IMG/VR virus record: IMGVR_UViG_3300046318_000439
Location: 124,001 to 188,000 of that record
Length of the DNA: 64,000 bases
Reading direction: 5' to 3' (one strand)
Source: a virus
Below, in pieces: positions 38,843 to 45,197 of the stretch. Every line of letters starts with the position of its first letter. The stretch's first letter is position 1. Below the pieces are notes generated by a model, which saw nothing but the letters and a program-made list of their open reading frames with translations, was not told the DNA's origin and did no database searches. A program made the position numbers and the translations under genes.

Positions 38843-39717
38843 AGACGATCAATCACTCCAATATTAAATTTTACAACATCATCGTGCGCTTTCACTTCAT
38901 GATTGTAGCTGAAATTAACTTCAGACTCAACTTTGCCGTGTTCAAGGCCAGACGGGGAGCGATCGAAGGGTACCCCATTAATACCAGCCCACACAGCTGC
39001 TGATGAGTCCCATGAATAGATATATGGTTGATATTCTCGTAATAACTCAATCTCGTTTGGACCATCTGTCATACCCAAGCAGTGAAACTTCTTAATAGCT
39101 CTTGCTGGTTGCAATAGTCCACGGTCATCTAATGACTTAAACATCATCCATCGTGATAAGAAACGTTGCAGTTTGTATGCGTCATTGCGTTTACCATCAC
39201 CGTGCTTAGACTCATTTACTTCAAATGCAATAGGACATGCTAGAATAGATACACCAATCAAATCCACTTCTGGATTCTCAATAGCCCATTCATATGAATT
39301 CATAATACCTTCCACATCACCCAATTCACTTTGAGGAACATAGAATGTACCGAACCCAGCATCCTTCAATTGAGGAATCTGTTTGATTGCTGTGTTCATT
39401 GTTTTCGACCATTCTTCTTTTGGATAGTCAGACATAACAATAACATCAGCCTTACAACGCTTACCCATCTCAATTAACTTGTTCGGATCATACATTGGAC
39501 GACCTTGCTTAAACATCTCGAAAGCTGAGTTGTCCATAATCTTTACTTTACCATCATCTAGATTAGCATAGTAGTCAGCATATGCTGGATCTTGTTCCAC
39601 AAGATGAGCAAGCAATAAGTGAGCTCCATTAGTTTTTGTATATCTGTCTAGGAAGTGGGTGGGAGCAATGTGACAGAATTTAATTCCATCATTAATATTT
39701 TTATTTAAGGGTGTCAT
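38830..39717 (-). CDS. dpdA: DpdA-like DNA/tRNA-guanine transglycosylase family protein
   Basis: The TIM-barrel pattern of guanine transglycosylases is present: KIMDNSAFEMFKQG (Asp62, like DSGGFQ of TGT), VIVMSDYP (Asp97), GTFYVPQSELGDVEGI, DLIGVSILACPIAF, the HCLGMTDG block (212-219) and YSWDSSAAVWAG (Asp237). This matches the phage DpdA type, which swaps guanine in DNA for a 7-deazaguanine. The zinc site of tRNA-specific TGT is not seen. FolE and QueE genes follow within 4 kb. It overlaps the dNMP kinase gene by 13 bases. 295 residues. Confidence 0.75.
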   Translation of the reverse strand: MTPLNKNINDGIKFCHIAPTHFLDRYTKTNGAHLLLAHLVEQDPAYADYYANLDDGKVKIMDNSAFEMFKQGRPMYDPNKLIEMGKRCKADVIVMSDYPKEEWSKTMNTAIKQIPQLKDAGFGTFYVPQSELGDVEGIMNSYEWAIENPEVDLIGVSILACPIAFEVNESKHGDGKRNDAYKLQRFLSRWMMFKSLDDRGLLQPARAIKKFHCLGMTDGPNEIELLREYQPYIYSWDSSAAVWAGINGVPFDRSPSGLEHGKVESEVNFSYNHEVKAHDDVVKFNIGVIDRLCRR

Positions 39718-39748
39718 TTAATTTTAGCCTTGTTGTTAGATTGTTGCA

Positions 39749-40192
39749 TTATCTCTCAAAGTAGATACGGCAACCATTTTCATTATCTTCTGATACTTCA
39801 ATGCGGATCTCACGAGAAGGCCACGTCACTGCAATCTTGTCGTATAAATCTTTTGCAGTCATTTCACATGATTTGTAATCTACTGATAATGTCTTCTCAC
39901 TATACCAGCTTTCTAGTATTCTTTTCAACTGGATAAACTCTACATCTCGGTTGTCGTGGAATACTTCCATCTCTACTCTAAAGTGAAAGATATGGCGGTG
40001 AGGCGATGCCAAGAAACTAACATCAAGCCAATCGCCTGTTGCTAGTTTCGGATCGGTCGCTGCTGCTGGATATCTGTGAATGCCTTCTTTTTGAAATGTG
40101 ACCCAGATAAAAGACCTAGGCAACTTACCAATAGTAAAGTTATCCTCAACTCCATCTGGTAGTGTGTATGTTATTTCAGTAGGTGTGCTCAT
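39749..40192 (-). CDS. Small protein, possibly T-fold (QueD-like)
   Basis: A 147-residue protein. The central SPHRHIFHFRVEMEVFHDNR resembles the HGH region of QueD/PTPS enzymes, followed by VEFIQLKRILESWYS and a YKSCEMTAKDLYDKI helix; the end has IRIEVSEDNENGCRIYFE like the last strand of T-fold proteins. It lacks a clear catalytic cysteine at the usual site. T4-like cyanophages have similar small proteins. It sits between the DpdA-like and PD-(D/E)XK genes. Confidence 0.65.
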   Translation of the reverse strand: MSTPTEITYTLPDGVEDNFTIGKLPRSFIWVTFQKEGIHRYPAAATDPKLATGDWLDVSFLASPHRHIFHFRVEMEVFHDNRDVEFIQLKRILESWYSEKTLSVDYKSCEMTAKDLYDKIAVTWPSREIRIEVSEDNENGCRIYFER

Positions 40193-40665
40193 ATTTTTAA
40201 CTTCTTCATGTTAATAAAACTTGGTATATTATCGCAATAGAGTAATATCGTTCTGTTACCCCATTGATCGGTGTATACGCGATATTCACTAGCATTATTG
40301 GTAACAAACTGTTGCATATCCTTACGTTTATATAATACAGCATCATGCGTATTAATGTCAATATGGATAATAAACTCACTAATCTTTTTAGGGTTGAATA
40401 ACCAACCACGTGGTCCTACCTCAACGTAAAACCGTTTGTTGTTGAGATTGCCTTTGACATCAACAGTAAACAATTTGTCACCCTTTTGCACAATAAAATC
40501 AATTCCTGATACCTGATCGTGATAATCGCTTTCACGGTCGTGAGCAATCATTCCTTGATTTGCAACGTGTTGTGCGTATAGCAATTCAGCTGCTCGTCCT
40601 TTTGCTCCGTTAGCCCCATATGCTCCCTCAAGCGTCGGTGTCCATTCTGGTGTCAATCTAGACAT
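40189..40665 (-). CDS. PD-(D/E)XK-type nuclease-like protein
   Basis: The ATG at 40665 has GGAG upstream and gives 158 residues. GIDFIVQKGDKLFTVDVKGNL fits the PD...(D/E)xK core of restriction-type nucleases (Asp of GIDF and DVK). An upstream acidic helix (KGRAAELLYAQHVANQG) and the ARPRGWLF-type later strand fit too. It overlaps the T-fold-like gene by ATGA. In a phage with modified DNA, a nuclease that spares its own genome is one idea, but the target is unknown. Confidence 0.7.
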   Translation of the reverse strand: MSRLTPEWTPTLEGAYGANGAKGRAAELLYAQHVANQGMIAHDRESDYHDQVSGIDFIVQKGDKLFTVDVKGNLNNKRFYVEVGPRGWLFNPKKISEFIIHIDINTHDAVLYKRKDMQQFVTNNASEYRVYTDQWGNRTILLYCDNIPSFINMKKLKI

Positions 40666-40683
40666 AAAACTCCATAATAAAAA

Positions 40684-40711
40684 AGCCCACACCCAATTAA
40701 GAGTGTAGGCT
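40684..40711 (-). terminator. Intrinsic terminator after the HTH gene
   Basis: On the minus strand AGCCTACAC...GTGTGGGCT forms a 9-bp stem (one G-U) with a ten-base loop, followed by TTTTTTATT. It lies 17 bases after the HTH gene stop and before the PD-(D/E)XK gene. Confidence 0.85.
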
Positions 40712-40728
40712 CATATCACTTGTTTATA

Positions 40729-40992
40729 TTAAACGCGTGAGAACAATGCATCTGCGCCTAACAAAGCAACAGCTGCTGCAACCATACGACGGCTTGGTGT
40801 GCCCAAGCGATACTTCAAAGTCTCGCGACCTTTAGTATCTGTATGTTTGTTCAAGTAGATCGCATGACCTTCTTGACGTAGCAAAGACACTACTTTGCGT
40901 GGTGATGCAATGTTAAACTGCGCACCAATTTGCTTAGCTGTCAATTGACGGCCTTCTTGTAACACATTCAATACTTTCTGCTTTTGATTCAT
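40729..40992 (-). CDS. Small winged helix-turn-helix protein
   Basis: An 87-residue protein with KVLNVLQEGRQLTAKQIGAQ, FNIASPRKVVSLLRQEGHAI, then YLNKHTDTKGRETLKYRLG. Helices 2-3 plus a beta wing suggest a DNA- or RNA-binding regulator. The C-terminus is hydrophobic (MVAAAVALLGADALF). It has its own promoter (41043-41070) and terminator, so it is a single-gene unit. Confidence 0.8.
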   Translation of the reverse strand: MNQKQKVLNVLQEGRQLTAKQIGAQFNIASPRKVVSLLRQEGHAIYLNKHTDTKGRETLKYRLGTPSRRMVAAAVALLGADALFSRV

Positions 40993-41042
40993 ATAGTACT
41001 CCTACAAAGTTAATAACATAATCTGGAAACCAGAATGTTCAT

Positions 41043-41070
41043 TCTATAGCATAATTAAAAAAGAAGTCAA
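41043..41070 (-). promoter_or_regulatory. Sigma-70-type promoter for the HTH gene
   Basis: TTGACT (41070-41065), 16 bases, TATAGA (41048-41043) on the minus strand, about 50 bases before the ATG. The -35 is good, the -10 slightly degenerate. Confidence 0.6.
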
Positions 41071-41073
41071 CTG

Positions 41074-41766
41074 TTATTTGTTACTACCAATACGGGCAAT
41101 GTTCAAAAACTCACGACGCACTTCTGAATCGGGAGCTGAGAACAGACCACGGGTTGATAATGTAACAGTTGATGAGCCTGTGTCTTGAATGCCACGGCTC
41201 TTGACGCAGTAGTGGGCAGCGTCAATGTATACAGCGACGTGTTCTGTCTCTGTAATAAATGCAATTGCTTCACAGATCTGCTCTGTTAGACGTTCTTGCA
41301 CTTGTGGGCGCTTTGCAAAGAATTCTACAATACGGTTTAGCTTAGATAAGCCAAGAACCTTCTTGGTTGGAATATATGCAACAGTCGCCAACCCATCAAT
41401 AACTACAAAGTGGTGTTCGCAGTTAGATTGGACGTTAACATTACGCTCAAGAACAAATGAATGGTTGTAATCCATTTTGTTTTCGATCGTAGTGCATTTT
41501 GGGAACTTTGTGTAATCAAGACCCCAGAAGATTTCGTTGACATACATTTTCGCTACACGGTTAGGGGTATCTTCCAAAGAGTCATCATTTAAGTCAAGAC
41601 CAAGAGTATCCATAATCTGTTTGAATAATGGAGCAATCTCTGCAATCTTATCTTCTGATGGACGGAGAACTTTATTAGTGATAGGCGTTTCCAAGCCTTT
41701 TGATAATAAATGTTGGTGAACGCGCAAACCAAGTTCTGCATTCGCTTTATGCACTGGATGTGACAT
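41074..41766 (-). CDS. folE: GTP cyclohydrolase I FolE
   Basis: It converts GTP to dihydroneopterin triphosphate, the first step of both folate and 7-deazaguanine synthesis. Zinc ligands are Cys116 and His119 (SNCEHHF) and Cys187 (HYCVKSRG), with the spacing of the E. coli enzyme. PNRVAKMYVNEIFWGLDY, GLSKLNRIVEFFAKRPQVQE and QDTGSSTVT complete the pattern. 230 residues, normal length. It has its own promoter and a leader whose last hairpin covers the ribosome site. QueE follows two genes upstream and QueD is at 21 kb. Confidence 0.94.
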   Translation of the reverse strand: MSHPVHKANAELGLRVHQHLLSKGLETPITNKVLRPSEDKIAEIAPLFKQIMDTLGLDLNDDSLEDTPNRVAKMYVNEIFWGLDYTKFPKCTTIENKMDYNHSFVLERNVNVQSNCEHHFVVIDGLATVAYIPTKKVLGLSKLNRIVEFFAKRPQVQERLTEQICEAIAFITETEHVAVYIDAAHYCVKSRGIQDTGSSTVTLSTRGLFSAPDSEVRREFLNIARIGSNK

Positions 41767-41777
41767 AGATTGTATTT

Positions 41778-41828
41778 CCTTTCAGGTTGTCGGTGGAAAG
41801 GTCAAGGACCACCAGAATGATTTCTGGT
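41778..41828 (-). promoter_or_regulatory. Hairpins in the folE leader; one covers the ribosome binding site
   Basis: Hairpin 1: ACCAGAA/TTCTGGT (41811-41817 with 41822-41828), 4-nt loop. Hairpin 2: CCTTTC/GAAAGG on the minus strand (41801-41796 with 41783-41778), 12-nt loop; its 3' strand holds the AAAGGA ribosome site ten bases before the folE ATG. Opening or closing it could control FolE synthesis. No known riboswitch family is recognised. Confidence 0.55.
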
Positions 41829-41864
41829 ATACTACTTATAAAAAAATAGCACCACTTGGATGCC

Positions 41865-41893
41865 ATTTTATATCTTTAAATGTCTAAAGTCAA
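41865..41893 (-). promoter_or_regulatory. Sigma-70-type promoter for folE
   Basis: TTGACT (41893-41888), 17 bases, TAAAAT (41870-41865) on the minus strand. The leader to the folE ATG would be about 92 bases. Confidence 0.65.
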
Positions 41894-41909
41894 CTATCAG
41901 TTGTAATGA

Positions 41910-42233
41910 TTATGCACATTGTTTTTCCATTTCAGCATACCATGCTTCTTGCTCACGTTTACGCTCATCATCAAGCCACTTAGCGCGCTGAGCAAGCTCA
42001 GGATCAGTCTCCTCTATTACCCAACCCTGCTCTCGTAAATGCTCACGACCTTGGAAGGTCTGCTTGAGTTCGTCCATTTCATTATGGATTCGTTGAATCT
42101 GACCCTCAAGAAACTCTTGATCGTTCCATTGCTCATTACTCACCCAACGAGGACGGAATCCATAAAAGTCTTTATGGAAATCGCTAAATTCACATTGGAG
42201 CTTTTCTACTACTGTAAAATCATCCCAAGACAT
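41910..42233 (-). CDS. Small charged protein of unknown function
   Basis: The ATG at 42233 (GAGAGAGG upstream) is chosen; the frame is open further up but that stretch contains a promoter and starts at the preceding terminator. The 107-residue product begins MSWDDFTVVEKLQCEFSDFH, has GFRPRWVSNEQWNDQEFLEG and a C-terminal charged helix (DDERKREQEAWYAEMEKQ). No family is known; the RPRWVSNEQW element occurs in T4-like phage proteins. Confidence 0.75.
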   Translation of the reverse strand: MSWDDFTVVEKLQCEFSDFHKDFYGFRPRWVSNEQWNDQEFLEGQIQRIHNEMDELKQTFQGREHLREQGWVIEETDPELAQRAKWLDDERKREQEAWYAEMEKQCA

Positions 42234-42263
42234 TTCAAAACCTCTCTCAATTAACATATAACC

Positions 42264-42292
42264 ATTATCCGGTTTTATTAATAAAAGGTCAA
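42264..42292 (-). promoter_or_regulatory. Sigma-70-type promoter
   Basis: TTGACC (42292-42287), 17 bases, GATAAT (42269-42264) on the minus strand, 30 bases before the ATG at 42233. Confidence 0.62.
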
Positions 42293-42331
42293 CAGCTAAA
42301 ATAACGTGTAAATATTGGGTAGGATACAAAA

Positions 42332-42354
42332 ACAGCCCACATAAAATGGGCTGT
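42332..42354 (-). terminator. Intrinsic terminator after the phosphoribosyltransferase gene
   Basis: ACAGCCCA/TGGGCTGT, an 8-bp perfect stem with a 7-nt loop, followed by TTTTTG on the minus strand. It ends the QueE-phosphoribosyltransferase unit 22 bases after the stop. Confidence 0.85.
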
Positions 42355-42376
42355 ATAATGTTATTTTAAATCTAAT

Positions 42377-42850
42377 TTAGGTCGGAGTTGAGGGGGTTGA
42401 GGTTGAACCTGGATCAGATTCCCACCAAAAATGTACCCATTCTTTATATGACTCACGACTAATAGTGGTACCACAATAATCTGGCTTGATGCTTTGGTCT
42501 TTGTTATAAATCATAACAGCAATACCAACCTTATCTCGGCCGCAGCCCCAATCTTCTAACAACTCTTTCATTGTACGGCCAGAATCTAAAATATCATCTA
42601 CTAACAACACATTCTTGCCTTCAGCAATATCTTCCGCGATATCTAATGCCGATTCCCTCATTTGATCGCTATGAAAAGTTGACCACGACACTGTACGCAT
42701 TGGAATACCTAAACGATGCGATAGATACACAGCAGGAATTGCACCGCCTCTCACAATACCGACAACGTAGTCGTAAAACTTACCAGAACCAGTAATTTGA
42801 TGTACCAATGAGTCTGCATCTTGTTTGAATTGATTATATGAATAATACAT
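42377..42850 (-). CDS. Phosphoribosyltransferase, purine type
   Basis: The PRPP-binding motif is VLLVDDILDSGRTM (81-94), preceded by VGIVRGGAIPAVYLSHRLGI, like xanthine-guanine or hypoxanthine phosphoribosyltransferases. 157 residues, with a Pro/Thr-rich tail. It is one base from queE and close to folE. It may recycle purine bases or, more speculatively, handle 7-deazaguanine bases. No direct evidence decides. Confidence 0.85.
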   Translation of the reverse strand: MYYSYNQFKQDADSLVHQITGSGKFYDYVVGIVRGGAIPAVYLSHRLGIPMRTVSWSTFHSDQMRESALDIAEDIAEGKNVLLVDDILDSGRTMKELLEDWGCGRDKVGIAVMIYNKDQSIKPDYCGTTISRESYKEWVHFWWESDPGSTSTPSTPT

Positions 42851-42851
42851 T

Positions 42852-43733
42852 TTATTTTCCTATCACGTTACCGAACACGTAACAATGATTACGTGTAGCT
42901 ACATTAAATCCTCGTTTCATTGCTTCAATACTAATCTTAGCAACTTGTTCATCTTCTTGTTGATCTTTCGTAGCACCAACTGGCATCACCCAGAAGTCTA
43001 CTGGAAGTGAAGAAGCAGCGTAGATATCTTTTACAGCTTGATCTACTTCAGCCCAGCATGCATCTGTTCCATTAACCACAAACTTAACCACATGCGTGTA
43101 GCCAGCCTTAATATAAGAAGCAATCACTTCAGGCTTCACAGCATCTTTCTCACCAGACACCGTAAACAGTTTAGGCGACATTGCGAAGTGGAAATCAATT
43201 CCAGAATAATGAATCATCTCTTCCATCGCTGGAGTAATCTCTTTAGTGGCATTGGTCTCAATTGTAATCAGCTTAGGCATGTTATCACGCTTCTTAAGCT
43301 CTTCTACGACAGCAATCATAGCCTTCTGCCACATCATTGGCTCGCCACCAGTAAAACACAATTGTGTGTCAATTCCTGTAATAGGATGAACCCATTTACC
43401 TTCTGGATTAGTTTCATGCTTAAGCATGTCAATCAACTTATTGCCAACTTCTTCTTCATTATTGTCTTGTACTAAATGCTTATACTTGGCTGACCAGGAG
43501 TAAGAAGAGTCACATCCATGCTTCCATACTGGCAAGTCTTCAATACGATTAACAGTACTGATATCAAACGTTGCATATGGTAAGATGTATGTTTCTGGAT
43601 TGGTAGGATCCGATTGTCCGAATCCATTACATTCTAGGTTACATCCAAAGAATCGAATCCAAGCACTAGGCTTGCCAGCATATAATGCCTCACCTTGGAA
43701 ACTATAAAACATTTCTGATATTCTAATTTTCAT
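42852..43733 (-). CDS. queE: QueE-like 7-carboxy-7-deazaguanine synthase (radical SAM)
   Basis: QueE makes 7-carboxy-7-deazaguanine. The start FYSFQGEALYAGKPSAWIRF is like QueE (SxQGEG..G...FIR). The cluster cysteines are C31 and C35 (FGCNLECNGFG) and C74 (KHGCDSSYSW): the third is 38 residues beyond the second, a much longer spacer than in normal QueE. TGGEPMMWQ, ETNAT and FHFAMSPKLF follow. 293 residues, about 70 longer than E. coli QueE. It overlaps the small membrane gene by ATGA and forms a unit with the phosphoribosyltransferase. Confidence 0.88.
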   Translation of the reverse strand: MKIRISEMFYSFQGEALYAGKPSAWIRFFGCNLECNGFGQSDPTNPETYILPYATFDISTVNRIEDLPVWKHGCDSSYSWSAKYKHLVQDNNEEEVGNKLIDMLKHETNPEGKWVHPITGIDTQLCFTGGEPMMWQKAMIAVVEELKKRDNMPKLITIETNATKEITPAMEEMIHYSGIDFHFAMSPKLFTVSGEKDAVKPEVIASYIKAGYTHVVKFVVNGTDACWAEVDQAVKDIYAASSLPVDFWVMPVGATKDQQEDEQVAKISIEAMKRGFNVATRNHCYVFGNVIGK

Positions 43734-43999
43734 TTAATAAACCACCTAAAGATGCCGATCATGTCGACAATAATAAAAAATGCATTCTGTAAGAGCATAG
43801 GATAGTCTTTTAGCTTGCTAAAGACAACGACTAAAAGTATATGAGCAAAAAGGAATGATACAAACCCCCACCGCGATATCTCTATATTAAGAGCTAACAC
43901 GCCTCCAGAAAATATGAAGAGAGTTGTTGCTATCCATTTAAATAGTACCGTCCAGTTTAACTGGAGGTAGGTCTGAAGGCTTGTAATATACTTCACCAC
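43730..43999 (-). CDS. Small membrane protein overlapping the deformylase gene
   Basis: The frame has three hydrophobic segments (VLFKWIATTLFIFSGGVLAL, FVSFLFAHILLVVVF, NAFFIIVDMIGIFRWF). There is no in-frame ATG early; a GTG at 43999 is used, giving 89 residues and a 62-base overlap with def. A later start is possible. Its last helix is like that of the 33.0-kb membrane protein. Function unknown; PnuC-like origin is possible. Confidence 0.62.
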   Translation of the reverse strand: MVKYITSLQTYLQLNWTVLFKWIATTLFIFSGGVLALNIEISRWGFVSFLFAHILLVVVFSKLKDYPMLLQNAFFIIVDMIGIFRWFIK

Positions 44000-44495
44000 G
44001 TTTCGTTTGCCTGTCTAATTGTTTCTTTTGGTTCCATGCTCGATTGAGGTGCGGAACTGATGCACGCTTAGTAAAGATGATACCATCCAAATGATCCATC
44101 TCATGTAAGAACCCTCTAGCTGTCATGCCAATAAACTTTTCCGTATGAGTATCACCATAACAATCCTCATAACGAACTTTAATTACCTTAGGGCGCTTTA
44201 TTTTAATGAATAAATTTGGAAAAGTCAAGCAACCTTCATCCAATAAAACCATTTCAGATGTTTGGTCAATGATACGAGGATTAAAACACACCAACGGTTC
44301 TGCTGACCATAAAGCAAATACACGGTATGGAAGACCGCATTGGTTGGCAGACAGTCCTAGACCTTTGTTGTCCTTCATCGTTTCGATTAGATCGTTGGCC
44401 AGTTGTATAGGATCAGTAGGAGGATTAGAAAAGTCAAAATCTTCCATCTCTTGATACAGCAGCTTGTCTGTAGTTGGTTTAATTTGTAATATCAT
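43938..44495 (-). CDS. def: Peptide deformylase
   Basis: It removes the formyl group from new proteins. Motif 1 GLGLSANQ (45-52), motif 2 EGCLTFP (87-93, metal-binding Cys), motif 3 FLHEMDHLDG (His131, Glu132, His135). 185 residues, a full enzyme, slightly shorter tail than bacterial forms. Phage deformylases are known from marine cyanophages, where they may help turnover of membrane protein. It is the first minus-strand gene after the plus-strand HNH gene. Confidence 0.93.
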   Translation of the reverse strand: MILQIKPTTDKLLYQEMEDFDFSNPPTDPIQLANDLIETMKDNKGLGLSANQCGLPYRVFALWSAEPLVCFNPRIIDQTSEMVLLDEGCLTFPNLFIKIKRPKVIKVRYEDCYGDTHTEKFIGMTARGFLHEMDHLDGIIFTKRASVPHLNRAWNQKKQLDRQTKRGEVYYKPSDLPPVKLDGTI

Positions 44496-44552
44496 TATGC
44501 AATCCGACTAAAGTTGTTTTTAATATATATGTTCATAAAGGAGACCTTTTAT

Positions 44553-45197
44553 ATGATAATGGATAAAATAATTAAATTCAACAAGCACTCGTCTAATAAA
44601 AAACAGATGGATGATCTAGGCATTGAAGATAAAAATGGTATTTACGAGCTGCCAGTATCTATTTTTTTAGATAAATTTCCTTGTTCAAACATAGTTAAGT
44701 TGAATTGTATATGCATGTCATGCAACACCACATACAGTCTCGCTGTCAGTGACTACACGAGAAAAAAACACAAAAACTACTGTTCCATATGTCTAAAGAC
44801 AAAGATTCTTACTGGACCAGCCGCTTCTCAATATGGTAAACATCATAATGCTGGAAAACAAAAAACAGAAGAACATAAGATGAAAATGAAAGGCCCTCGC
44901 GACAACATGAAGGGACATTTAAATCCAAACTGGAATCCTAATACTCCAGCGTTTAAGAGATATAAGAATAGAGTTCACCAACTTTCAAACCGAACATACT
45001 ACCGTCACCAACTAATTATCAACCCCTGCAACCATCCTCGAACTCTAGCAGGTGTGGAAGGAGGATGGCAGCTTGATCACATAATCTCAGTGAAAGAATG
45101 TTATAAGCTAGGATTGAGTGAAGAACAAGCATCGGCTCTAGAAAATTTACAGATGTTACCATGGAAAACCAATTTATTGAAATCAACTACCCGTTGA
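44553..45197 (+). CDS. HNH homing endonuclease, the only plus-strand gene
   Basis: The ATG at 44553 has AAAGGAGA upstream; 214 residues. A zinc ribbon (CICMSCNTTYSL and CSICLKTK) is followed by a NUMOD3-like KTEEHKMKMKGP stretch and the HNH-type core GGWQLDHIISVKECYKLGLS with NLQMLPWKTNLLKS. It is oriented against all neighbours and ends 15 bases inside the end of gp46. This orientation and its type mark it as a recent mobile insert. Confidence 0.88.
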   Translation: MIMDKIIKFNKHSSNKKQMDDLGIEDKNGIYELPVSIFLDKFPCSNIVKLNCICMSCNTTYSLAVSDYTRKKHKNYCSICLKTKILTGPAASQYGKHHNAGKQKTEEHKMKMKGPRDNMKGHLNPNWNPNTPAFKRYKNRVHQLSNRTYYRHQLIINPCNHPRTLAGVEGGWQLDHIISVKECYKLGLSEEQASALENLQMLPWKTNLLKSTTR

